Under the pieces are notes generated by a model. The model worked only from the letters and a program-made list of their open reading frames with translations. It searched no databases and had not been told where the DNA came from. A stretch of DNA of 64,000 nucleotides from Algoriphagus marinus (lineage in GTDB: Bacteria > Bacteroidota > Bacteroidia > Cytophagales > Cyclobacteriaceae), in contig NZ_MSPQ01000002.1 in assembly GCF_001936475.1 (NCBI RefSeq), positions 372,001-436,000 on the forward strand, written 5' to 3'. A program made the translations under genes and the position numbers. Position 1 is the stretch's first letter. Every line of letters begins with the position of its first letter. Of this stretch, positions 17,840-25,160 are shown in pieces.

Positions 17840-18236
17840 TTTCTGATTTAAATCTAACTTCTCCCATTGGGGTCTTTTCGTAGCTGCCGATTAAATAAGG
17901 TCTCAAACTCTCCAAAAAGTGAGGTTCTTTTGGAGAAAGTTTTATTTCCTCATCGATTTCATCCTTAAAGAAAAAAACCATTGTACGTCCATACTTGGTA
18001 TGTGGAAGTGAGTTCCCATACTCTTCCATCCAAGTAAAATCCGAATCAATCGCTTTCACTGCGTAAATTCGGATCACAGGACCGGTATTATTTTCATTTC
18101 GGTAAGTCCCAAGGGTTTTGTATTTCCCTTCAAATCGCTCCATACCGGGTTGAAAAAATGATTCTTTAGCAATCATAATGACCAATGCTACCACAACTGC
18201 TGCAAGAATATAATAAATGAACTTAGTGCTTTTCAA
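17832..18236 (-). CDS. Membrane-anchored hypothetical protein upstream of meaB
   Basis: 134 residues: one N-terminal transmembrane segment (about 7-25, FIYYILAAVVVALVIMIA) and a soluble domain of about 105 residues, probably outside the membrane. No named domain recognised. Aromatic and acidic residues are frequent (for example DFTWMEEYG, MVFFFKDEIDEE). The only reasonable start is TTG at 18236. It overlaps the meaB start by 8 nt, so translation is likely coupled, but a link to mutase assembly is speculation. It is divergent from the HemJ-like gene with a 53-nt gap. Confidence 0.7.
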   Translation of the reverse strand: MKSTKFIYYILAAVVVALVIMIAKESFFQPGMERFEGKYKTLGTYRNENNTGPVIRIYAVKAIDSDFTWMEEYGNSLPHTKYGRTMVFFFKDEIDEEIKLSPKEPHFLESLRPYLIGSYEKTPMGEVRFKSENE

Positions 18237-18289
18237 AATTTAAGTGGGGTTGTAAAGTTTAGGCCTTAATTTAGCCGAAAATTCCGAGA

Positions 18290-18826
18290 ATGGGTTTCGA
18301 GTACATCAAAGCACTTCATATCATTTTTGTAGTCACCTGGTTTGCAGGGCTATTTTATATCGTTCGATTATTTATTTATCAGACCGAAGCGATGGAGCGA
18401 CCTGCAAACGAGCGGGATATCCTCAAACCTCAACTTGACCTGATGGCATATCGCCTCTGGTATATCATCACTTGGCCCTCTGCCATTCTCACCCTGATCT
18501 TTGGAACGCTTGTCCTGAGCTATCGATGGGGCTATTTGGAGCTTGGCTTTATGCAGGCAAAGCTTGGTTTCGTTCTTTTACTATACGTCTACCATCTATT
18601 TTGTCACAAACTCTTCAAAGAATTGCAATCTGGGAGAACTCGATGGACTTCTACGCAGTTGAGACTTTGGAACGAGGCCTCGACTCTGCTACTATTTGCC
18701 ATTGTCTTTCTCATCGTTTTGAAAAATACGATGAGTATGGTCTGGGGAATCCTAGGACTGTTAGGATTAGGCATTACCCTAATGATCGCTATCCGCCTTT
18801 ATAAAAAGTATAGAACAAAATCTTAA
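18290..18826 (+). CDS. hemJ: HemJ-like protoporphyrinogen IX oxidase (UPF0093)
   Basis: 178-residue membrane protein with about five helices, of the HemJ/UPF0093 family, which oxidises protoporphyrinogen IX to protoporphyrin IX in organisms lacking HemG or HemY. The N-terminal signature is the block ALHIIFVVTWFAGLFYIVRLF (His10 and Arg26), with MQAKLGFVLLLYVYH (Lys91, His102) in the middle. Both blocks match the family. It starts a plus-strand unit with an SCO-like and a cytochrome c gene (6-nt gap), which suits haem and copper supply to respiration. Confidence 0.9.
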   Translation: MGFEYIKALHIIFVVTWFAGLFYIVRLFIYQTEAMERPANERDILKPQLDLMAYRLWYIITWPSAILTLIFGTLVLSYRWGYLELGFMQAKLGFVLLLYVYHLFCHKLFKELQSGRTRWTSTQLRLWNEASTLLLFAIVFLIVLKNTMSMVWGILGLLGLGITLMIAIRLYKKYRTKS

Positions 18827-18832
18827 TCACCC

Positions 18833-19465
18833 ATGAAATACGCTGTATCAAGTTTCTTGATTCTAATCCTTGCTATCGCTAGCTGGCAATGCTCCCCTTC
18901 CAATACCTCAGAGGCTGAAAAACCCCTTCCAAAATTGGGCAACTGGCATATGGAAGGGCAGGATACAGTATATCACAAAATCGCTGAATTCCAATTTATA
19001 AATCAATTAGGTGACACTATCTCCAGTAAAACCGTGGAAGGAAAAGTGTATGTAGCGGATTTTTTCTTTACTACCTGCCCTACCATTTGTCCGATCATGA
19101 AAAAAGAGATGCTTCGGGTTTATGAAAAGTTCGACTCCAATCCTGATTTCTTGATTCTGAGTCACTCCATTGATCCGACTTTCGATACACAAGAGGTCTT
19201 ACAGGATTATTCTCAAAAACTTGGAATCGAAGATGCTTCCACTTGGAATTTTCTGACGGGAGATCAAGAAAAGATTTTTGAAATCGGACAAACCAGCTAC
19301 CTGACTACTGCAATGGCAGATCAGGCAGAGCCAGGAGGATTTCTCCACTCTGGCGCGTTTATTTTAGTAGATCAGGAAGGTCATATTCGTGGGGTATACG
19401 ACGGAACCAAATCGGATCAGGTTGATCGATTGATCAATGATATTCCAAAACTTCTCGGAAAATGA
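18833..19465 (+). CDS. SCO1/SenC/PrrC-family copper chaperone lipoprotein
   Basis: 210-residue thioredoxin-fold lipoprotein (signal then SWQC, Cys20) that delivers copper to the CuA site of cytochrome oxidase or reduces its thiols. The copper ligands are Cys82 and Cys86 in TTCPTICPIMKKEM and a His near residue 171 in GGFLHSGAFILVD. Family blocks ILSHSIDPTFDT and HSGAFILVDQEGHIRGVYDGT are intact. It sits between the HemJ-like gene and a cytochrome c gene that starts in its stop codon (ATGA), suggesting joint expression for respiratory complex assembly. Confidence 0.92.
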   Translation: MKYAVSSFLILILAIASWQCSPSNTSEAEKPLPKLGNWHMEGQDTVYHKIAEFQFINQLGDTISSKTVEGKVYVADFFFTTCPTICPIMKKEMLRVYEKFDSNPDFLILSHSIDPTFDTQEVLQDYSQKLGIEDASTWNFLTGDQEKIFEIGQTSYLTTAMADQAEPGGFLHSGAFILVDQEGHIRGVYDGTKSDQVDRLINDIPKLLGK

Positions 19466-19908
19466 GAATCTTAATTTTGATTTTCCTTATCATCAGTTCC
19501 TGCTCCCCAAAGGCTACCAATGATGAAAACACACTTGCGGGAATATCAGATCCAGAAGTGATGAAATATGCAATTGAAGGGAAAAGACTGTATGAAAATT
19601 ATTGTGCCAACTGTCATCAAAGTACTGGCGAAGGGCTTGGAAAATTAATCCCTCCACTCAAGAATGCAGACTATTTCCGAGAAAGTATCTCTAGAACAGC
19701 GTGGATCATGCGAAATGGGCAAAAAGGAGAAATCATCGTAAATGGTCAAGCATACAACCAAGCAATGCCTGCTAATCCGAATCTAACTCCTTTGGAAATC
19801 TCTCAAATCAGCACTTATCTCTATAATATATGGGGGATGAACGAGGGTGTTATTCTTTCATCTGAGGTGGAAACTTACTTAAAAAAAGCCCCGGAAGGTT
19901 TGAATTAA
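19462..19908 (+). CDS. Mono-haem cytochrome c lipoprotein
   Basis: 148 residues with a lipobox (LIISSC, Cys14) and one c-type haem site, CANCH at 48-52. The distal axial ligand is probably the Met in NQAMPANPNLTP near residue 103. This is a class I cytochrome c in the periplasm, tethered to a membrane. It overlaps the SCO-like gene by ATGA and would carry electrons to an oxidase or another acceptor. The 3' end overlaps the converging lipoprotein gene by 4 nt. Confidence 0.92.
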   Translation: MRILILIFLIISSCSPKATNDENTLAGISDPEVMKYAIEGKRLYENYCANCHQSTGEGLGKLIPPLKNADYFRESISRTAWIMRNGQKGEIIVNGQAYNQAMPANPNLTPLEISQISTYLYNIWGMNEGVILSSEVETYLKKAPEGLN

Positions 19909-20327
19909 TTCTTCAAAACCTTTTCCGCTTTTTCCAAGGCAGCTTTGATATCAGCATTTACCTCGTTGACTTTAACCATCTGCTCTTCTAGGTAAACTTT
20001 GATTTCTTCTGGGGATTTCCCATCGTCTTCAATCGAATACTGGCGCATCCATACAAACATCCCTTCGTATGCCGCATTTAGATCAAAGGCCAAAGCTTTC
20101 AGATTTTCAAGCTCAGTTGAATCCGGATTCTCAGACATTTCAAGCTCTTCTATTTTTGCCTGAACTTCTTTTTCCATGTTTTTGAGTGCTCCCATTTTTG
20201 GCATTACTTCATCATGGACAGCTATCACTTCTGCTCTTTTTTCTTTGTTCTGCTCGACCTGGCTAGGTTCGCATGAGGTAAAAAACAACAATAGAAGGAA
20301 TGCAGGAAGGATTCTAAAATATTTCAT
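19905..20327 (-). CDS. Coiled-coil lipoprotein of unknown function
   Basis: 140 residues with a lipobox (FFTSC, Cys19). The rest is nearly all predicted helix with heptads (for example LKNMEKEVQAKIEELEMSENPDSTELENLKAL and EEQMVKVNEVNADIKAALEKAEKVL) around a short aromatic patch, FVWMRQYSIEDDGKSPEE. Similar Bacteroidota proteins have been mis-named viral A-type inclusion protein; that name carries no function. It converges with the cytochrome c gene, overlapping by 4 nt. Role unknown. Confidence 0.75.
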   Translation of the reverse strand: MKYFRILPAFLLLLFFTSCEPSQVEQNKEKRAEVIAVHDEVMPKMGALKNMEKEVQAKIEELEMSENPDSTELENLKALAFDLNAAYEGMFVWMRQYSIEDDGKSPEEIKVYLEEQMVKVNEVNADIKAALEKAEKVLKN

Positions 20328-20348
20328 GTGTTTATAATTTTTCTATTT

Positions 20349-20545
20349 GGCCACATGGAATCTCGCATTTCCAATAATCATCCCACTGTGTGACGTTATC
20401 GTCATGCTCGATTTCATCTGTTTATAATTTCATTTTTAATGGTCATATATCCTGTCCCGTACCGATATGTATCGGGATCGGGAGAATCTCGCATTAGCAG
20501 AATACCCCCGTCTGATGTTCAGAGTCATGCTAGATTTTACGTGAT
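20349..20545. repeat. Pair of diverged repeats with a palindrome between them
   Basis: GAATCTCGCATT starts a copy at 20358 and again at 20484, and each copy ends in GTCATGCT plus GATTT-like sequence (20401-20408 and 20524-20531), 48-51 nt later. The middle parts are only loosely similar. Between them, TCCCGTACCGAT and ATCGGGATCGGGA (20455-20483) form an imperfect hairpin with an ATGT loop. The arrangement resembles small non-autonomous palindromic repeats of Bacteroidota intergenic regions. Confidence 0.55.
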
Positions 20546-20646
20546 TACAGCGCAAATTTACTTTTTATTCCCTGAAAGATTTGCAAAAACTCCTTGCAAT
20601 TAATCCAAAGTCAGGCAGTAATTTTAGTCAACTTATTCAAATTACT

Positions 20647-21468
20647 ATGAAACCATTTTGCTTTGCCAATGGCAAAATCATCCCAACAGAGAGTGCAACC
20701 ATCCATCCGATGGATCTGGCTATAATCCGGGGTTATGGGATTTTTGATTTCTTAAGAACAGTGAATTATGTCCCTCTTTTTTTAGAGCACTACCTCGATC
20801 GATTTATTGCCTCAGCCGAAAAAACATTTATTCCTTTGGAGTATTCTAGAGAGGAATTAAGACAAATCATCAAAAATCTCATAGAGAAAAATGACCTCAA
20901 GGAAGGTGGACTTCGGTTGGTACTGAGCGGTGGGGTTTCAGAAAATCATTTTTCGCCGGCTAAAGGAACACTTTTCATATTTGCCGAATCCTTGATTTTC
21001 CCTGCTCAGGAGAAATATGAAACAGGTATTAAATTACTTTCTCTTGAATATGTACGCTCGATCGCTGAGATAAAAACCACCAATTATGCCTATCCTGTCT
21101 GGCACAGCAAACAATGGAAAGATGCAGGTGCTGAGGATGTGATTTACCATATGGATGGAGAAATCAGTGAAAGTTCAAGAAGTAACATTTTTATCATTAA
21201 AGATGGCCTTGTTAGTACGCCGGAAAAACATGTGCTAAGAGGTATCACTCGGAAGCATGTAATGGATATTGTAGGGGATGTAGCTGTTCGCCCAGTTTAT
21301 TTTGAAGAAATGTTAGAAGCTGACGAAGTATTTATTACCAGTACTACAAAAGTTCTTCTTCCGGTGACTCAAGTAGATAATCATAAAATCGGAACAGGCA
21401 AAGTTGGAAAACGATCATTGGAGATTCTGGAAAAATTCAAAGCTTTAGAAAAAGAGCTTTGCTACTAA
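20647..21468 (+). CDS. Class IV aminotransferase (IlvE/Dat/PabC-like)
   Basis: 273-residue PLP-dependent fold-type IV enzyme. The catalytic Lys is Lys143 in IAEIKTTNYAYPVW; the C-terminal Glu of the cofactor site is in DGEISESSRSNIFIIKDG, followed by VLRGITRKHVMD and EVFITSTTKVLLPV, all family blocks. It could be a branched-chain aminotransferase, a D-amino acid aminotransferase or aminodeoxychorismate lyase; motifs do not separate these safely. I chose the ATG at 20647 (MKPFCFANGK), since the longer TTG form at 20581 adds a non-family tail. It stands alone, followed by a strong terminator. Confidence 0.87.
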   Translation: MKPFCFANGKIIPTESATIHPMDLAIIRGYGIFDFLRTVNYVPLFLEHYLDRFIASAEKTFIPLEYSREELRQIIKNLIEKNDLKEGGLRLVLSGGVSENHFSPAKGTLFIFAESLIFPAQEKYETGIKLLSLEYVRSIAEIKTTNYAYPVWHSKQWKDAGAEDVIYHMDGEISESSRSNIFIIKDGLVSTPEKHVLRGITRKHVMDIVGDVAVRPVYFEEMLEADEVFITSTTKVLLPVTQVDNHKIGTGKVGKRSLEILEKFKALEKELCY

Positions 21469-21502
21469 AAAAACAATAACAGAGAAATACTCTGGAATTA
21501 AC

Positions 21503-21533
21503 ACAAAAGCCGAAGAATATCTTCGGCTTTTGT
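21503..21533. terminator. Bidirectional terminator
   Basis: A perfect 13-bp stem ACAAAAGCCGAAG / CTTCGGCTTTTGT with a 5-nt loop lies between the converging aminotransferase and DUF3299-like genes. A- and T-rich flanks on both sides fit termination in both directions. Confidence 0.88.
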
Positions 21534-21559
21534 GATTTAAAATCCTTGATGATTTATTC

Positions 21560-22000
21560 TCAATTCACCAAAGTGGCATCTTTAAGAATGTACATCAGCT
21601 TTTCAGGATCTTTACTGTTCAGGGTAAGCTTGCCACGAACCTTGACTCGGTTCGAAGTGTATTTGATCGGACTGGAAAGCATGACTTCCATGACAGTTTC
21701 CGGACCTCCAGAGCCACAAAAGAAGCACTCCGCAAGCGGTAAACTAGAAAGAATGATATGCTCAGGTTTAAACATACCTTCAAAAGGAATGATGTAACCA
21801 TCGGCTTCTACTACTTTACCTTCTAACTTGGTAATGTTAGCAGAGAAGACAGGAACATATAGCTCGCCAAACTGATCTTCACTGATTTTATAAGAAACTT
21901 CGGAAAGGCTTTTCCACACATTCTGAGTCTGAGCAAGTACTCCGCTCTGACTTATTATGATGAACCCAATTACCAAAAGAACTAATTTGAAATTTTTCAT
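21560..22000 (-). CDS. Secreted DUF3299-like protein
   Basis: 146 residues with a cleavable signal peptide (MKNFKLVLLVIGFIIISQSGVLAQ). The mature protein has an OB-like strand pattern, ITKLEGKVVEADGYIIPFEGM, then AECFFCGSGGPETVMEV and NRVKVRGKLTLNS, as in DUF3299-type proteins. CFFC could bind metal. The upstream permease stop overlaps an alternative ATG (TAATG at 22027), which would add nine residues. It is the last gene of an ABC ATPase-permease-DUF3299 unit. Similar gene sets (zrg-type) are linked to zinc in Vibrio; whether this one is metal-linked is inference. Confidence 0.75.
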   Translation of the reverse strand: MKNFKLVLLVIGFIIISQSGVLAQTQNVWKSLSEVSYKISEDQFGELYVPVFSANITKLEGKVVEADGYIIPFEGMFKPEHIILSSLPLAECFFCGSGGPETVMEVMLSSPIKYTSNRVKVRGKLTLNSKDPEKLMYILKDATLVN

Positions 22001-22026
22001 AGAAACATTTTTGTTATTATTGCTCA

Positions 22027-23295
22027 TTACCCTCGGGTAAGTTGCTTTGAAATATCTGTTTTGTATGCTGAAAATGCAGGAATCATTGATGCAAGTAATC
22101 CAACACTTAACGCGTAGAGCACTAGCCAAAGTTCTTCTTTTAGGAAAACCCAAGATTCGAAAGCAGCGACAACCCCACTATCATTTTGACTAACAAGTAT
22201 TTGCAGGAATAAATGCCCCAGTAAAATTCCAATGAGTGCGCCAATCAAGGTAAGCATGATTCCCTCCAAAAAGACTAAAAACAACAACTGAAACCTAGAA
22301 GCACCAATCGCTCTGAGGATAGCTAGGTCATATTTTCTTTCTTTCAAGGAATTATAGAGTGCGATGAAAATCCCTATCCCTGAAATCCCTAAAAGAACAA
22401 TAGCCAGCCCTTGCAATAAACTCACTCCTACTCCAAGCAACTCAAATAAGCGAGCCATTTCAAATGAGGGCGAAGCAGCTTGCATCGTCGTTCTTGAATT
22501 GATCATTCTTGGCAGTTGAATCGCCGCCATAGGATTTCGATATTGGATCAAAAGCGAGGTGATTTCCCGTGGCTGATCCGAAATTGGGAAGCCTGTCTGC
22601 GCTACTTTTTGATGAAATTTTTCATGATTTATAGATTCAGATGGCAAAGCACTGCTAAGTGAATCAGTCTCAGTTTCTGATTCCTCATGAGTCAACCAAA
22701 CTGACTCGATACTTGTAAGCACCAACCTGTCTAAAACATTTCCCTTTTGCTCCAAAATCCCCACAACTTTATAATCGTGCTGATCATGGTCATGGCTACC
22801 TACACTTATCCCATGGCTTCCTGCAAAAGAGTCTCCGACGGCAAGTCCAGTTTGCAAAGCTACCTCAGAACCCAAAACCACATCGAATGGGTACTCCCAA
22901 AGCGAACCGGATTTTGGGGTGGATTCATAGATATTCAAGTAATCGTAATTGGTTCCCACAATCCTGAACCCTTTGAAATTATCTCCAAGTGCCAAAGGAA
23001 TGACGCCTTTCACCAGTCGGTTTTTTGCTAGTTTTTGAGCCTCCTCCATTGGGATATTTCCTGTGGGAAAATCCACATGATAGACACTTGATAAGACTAA
23101 CTGGAGTGGACTTCCTTTAGCCCCTACTACCAGATCAATTCCCTTCGCATCCGTCGTTACTTTCTTTTCAAACTGATCCTGAATCAAAATTAAAACAGTC
23201 ATGATTGCTAGTCCAAGAGCTAGCAACAAAACATTCAAACCTGTAGAAAGAGGTCTGAACGTCAAATATTTCCAACTTAGCTTGATCAGATTCAT
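22027..23295 (-). CDS. FtsX-like ABC transporter permease with histidine-rich loop
   Basis: 422-residue MacB/LolC-type permease: one N-terminal helix (about 18-40), a periplasmic domain of about 230 residues, and three C-terminal helices in the FtsX domain (about 280-420, with ILRAIGASRFQLL). The periplasmic domain carries a histidine-rich loop at 159-175 (His161, His168, His170, His173 in SHGISVGSHDHDQHD), more His nearby, and an acidic run. Such loops often bind zinc, copper or nickel. Its start overlaps the end of the ATPase gene by 4 nt. It forms a unit with the ATPase and DUF3299-like genes and may move or sense metal or an envelope substrate. Confidence 0.85.
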   Translation of the reverse strand: MNLIKLSWKYLTFRPLSTGLNVLLLALGLAIMTVLILIQDQFEKKVTTDAKGIDLVVGAKGSPLQLVLSSVYHVDFPTGNIPMEEAQKLAKNRLVKGVIPLALGDNFKGFRIVGTNYDYLNIYESTPKSGSLWEYPFDVVLGSEVALQTGLAVGDSFAGSHGISVGSHDHDQHDYKVVGILEQKGNVLDRLVLTSIESVWLTHEESETETDSLSSALPSESINHEKFHQKVAQTGFPISDQPREITSLLIQYRNPMAAIQLPRMINSRTTMQAASPSFEMARLFELLGVGVSLLQGLAIVLLGISGIGIFIALYNSLKERKYDLAILRAIGASRFQLLFLVFLEGIMLTLIGALIGILLGHLFLQILVSQNDSGVVAAFESWVFLKEELWLVLYALSVGLLASMIPAFSAYKTDISKQLTRG

Positions 23296-23924
23296 GCGCT
23301 TTTCACTTCAATAAAATTGGAAATATGGGCTTTAACCCGCTGATCATGAGTAACTATAATCAAACCGGCCCCGATATTTTGTGCTTGACTTTTCAGTAGC
23401 TGGATCACTTTACTGGTATTTTCATCATCCAAACTTGAAGTAGGCTCATCTGCCAAGATCAACTTTGGTGAATTCACCAAGGCTCTTGCGATCGATACGC
23501 GTTGTGCTTCTCCTTCACTAAGGGTATTTATGGATGAATTAGCCTTTGACTCTAGTCCTAATACAGCAAGCAATGAATCGATGTTTTGACCTTCCTTGCG
23601 GGAAAATGATTTTGCAATCTGAAGATTTTCTTTCACAGATAATGCCGCAATGAGGTGAGGCTTTTGAAAAACAATTCCTATTTCTGACCCACGAAGCCGA
23701 TCCATTTCTTGTGATGAAAGTGAATTCAAATCCACACCATCCAAGATGACACTGCCAGTATGTGGCTTGAGTAATCCTGAAATTAGGTTCAGCAAGGTGG
23801 TCTTGCCGCTTCCTGAATTGCCTAATACCAAAAGAGATTCTCCTTTTTCTAATTTAAAATCAAGAAAGATTAAATTCTTTTGGCCAGCATGAGTGACACT
23901 TAAATTTTGACAGGAAAGCAGCAT
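23292..23924 (-). CDS. ABC transporter ATPase, LolD/MacB type
   Basis: 210-residue ATPase of the LolD/MacB/FtsE group. Walker A is LGNSGSGKTT at 33-42, the signature LSEGEAQRVSIARAL near 135, Walker B LILADEPTSSLD near 155, and the switch His in IVTHDQR near 190. It drives the adjacent FtsX-like permease, whose gene overlaps its stop by 4 nt. The kinase gene upstream ends just 1 nt before this start, so all four minus-strand genes from 25104 to 21560 may be one transcript. Confidence 0.9.
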   Translation of the reverse strand: MLLSCQNLSVTHAGQKNLIFLDFKLEKGESLLVLGNSGSGKTTLLNLISGLLKPHTGSVILDGVDLNSLSSQEMDRLRGSEIGIVFQKPHLIAALSVKENLQIAKSFSRKEGQNIDSLLAVLGLESKANSSINTLSEGEAQRVSIARALVNSPKLILADEPTSSLDDENTSKVIQLLKSQAQNIGAGLIIVTHDQRVKAHISNFIEVKSA

Positions 23925-23925
23925 T

Positions 23926-25104
23926 TTATTTACTTACTGGAATTGTGACCTTAAATGTTGTTCCTTTTCCTTCTATGCTTTCAAATTCTATTGTTCCTTT
24001 AAGGACTTCGATACATTTTTTCACAATGGAAAGTCCGAGACCTGAGCCTTCGATAATACCTACATTCTTTGCTCGAAAAAAACGGTCGAATAGCTGATCT
24101 TGTTCGCTTTTAGGTATCCCAATACCTTGATCCCGGATTGTACTGATCAATTGGCCATTCTCGAATGAAATATTAAAATCAACCTTCTGACCATCTGAAG
24201 AATACTTGATTGCATTGGAAAGCAAATTTTCAAAAATTTGGTAAAGCAACTCTGAGTCGGTAGTTAGGGTTTTTGGAATATTCCCCGTCTCCATTTTAAT
24301 TTCTACATCGTTTTCTTTGCCTGCATTCAGGGTATCCATAAGCTCTTTGAGAAATGCACCCATGAACATCTTTTTCGGACGAAATTTCATCTGATCGGCA
24401 TCTGCTTTCCCAAAAAACAGAACACTTGTCAATAAATTATTCAATGCTCTTACCGAGTTTTCAATTTTGCCTGCATGCTTTGCAATTTTAATCTTAAAAG
24501 GGTGATCCTTCTCTCCGTAAATTTGAAGCAACTGAGCTGAGCTAAGAATAGATGTTAATGGAGTTTTAAATCCATGCGATACGTTCAAAACGATTCGAGA
24601 TTTTAACTCATTAATTTCTCTTTCTTTCTCTAGTGCTTTTGTCAATTCCTTATTCGCATCATAGAGTTCTACAGTCCGTTGCTTAACTTTTTCCTCCAGC
24701 TCATTATTGAGCTTTTGCAATTCTTTTTCTTTTCTATCCTTAAAAATCGCCAACTCAATCACCATATTCAGTTCTCTAATATTGAATGGCTTGATTACAT
24801 AAGCACTTGGGTTGGTACCCACTACTTTATTCAAAGTCTCTGCATCTGAGCTAGCACTGAGGTAGACTACTGGGATATCATATTTTTCATTGATAATCTC
24901 GGTGGTTTTGATCCCATCAAGTTCCCCAGCCAAATTGATATCCATCATTACGATATCCGCATGATTTTGAGTCAGAAGCTCCAACGCTTTTTCACCAGAA
25001 TCAGCAATCCCCAAAATTTCGTGTTTATTCTTTTCCAGGGCTTTTTGAAGTAGAAGTGCAGACACTGCGTCATCTTCTACGATGAGTATTTTGAGGCTAA
25101 ACAT
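23926..25104 (-). CDS. Receiver-histidine kinase fusion with altered H-box
   Basis: 392 residues: receiver domain (about 4-120; phospho-acceptor Asp55 in MMDINLAG; switch Lys in YVIKPF), a coiled coil (about 122-165), HisKA (about 167-235) and HATPase (about 280-390, with N-box ENLLSNAIKYS and G1 IRDQGIGIPKSEQ). No membrane segment or HTH, so it is cytoplasmic. The H-box reads SHGFKTPL: His177 is followed by Gly178 (codon GGA) where almost all HisKA proteins have Glu or Asp. That acidic residue assists phosphotransfer, so kinase activity may be reduced. It lies 56 nt downstream of a large propeller kinase that lacks a receiver, suggesting partnership. Confidence 0.9.
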   Translation of the reverse strand: MFSLKILIVEDDAVSALLLQKALEKNKHEILGIADSGEKALELLTQNHADIVMMDINLAGELDGIKTTEIINEKYDIPVVYLSASSDAETLNKVVGTNPSAYVIKPFNIRELNMVIELAIFKDRKEKELQKLNNELEEKVKQRTVELYDANKELTKALEKEREINELKSRIVLNVSHGFKTPLTSILSSAQLLQIYGEKDHPFKIKIAKHAGKIENSVRALNNLLTSVLFFGKADADQMKFRPKKMFMGAFLKELMDTLNAGKENDVEIKMETGNIPKTLTTDSELLYQIFENLLSNAIKYSSDGQKVDFNISFENGQLISTIRDQGIGIPKSEQDQLFDRFFRAKNVGIIEGSGLGLSIVKKCIEVLKGTIEFESIEGKGTTFKVTIPVSK

Positions 25105-25160
25105 TCAGGTTCTTTTCTTTTATCTTATAAATATGCGCTGAAAATACAAAAAATATATGC

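Noticed and set aside
23926-25104. Frameshift or lost domain explaining the Gly in the H-box
   Set aside because: The reading frame is intact and flanking motifs are normal, so it is a substitution rather than a frame error; a sequencing error cannot be ruled out.
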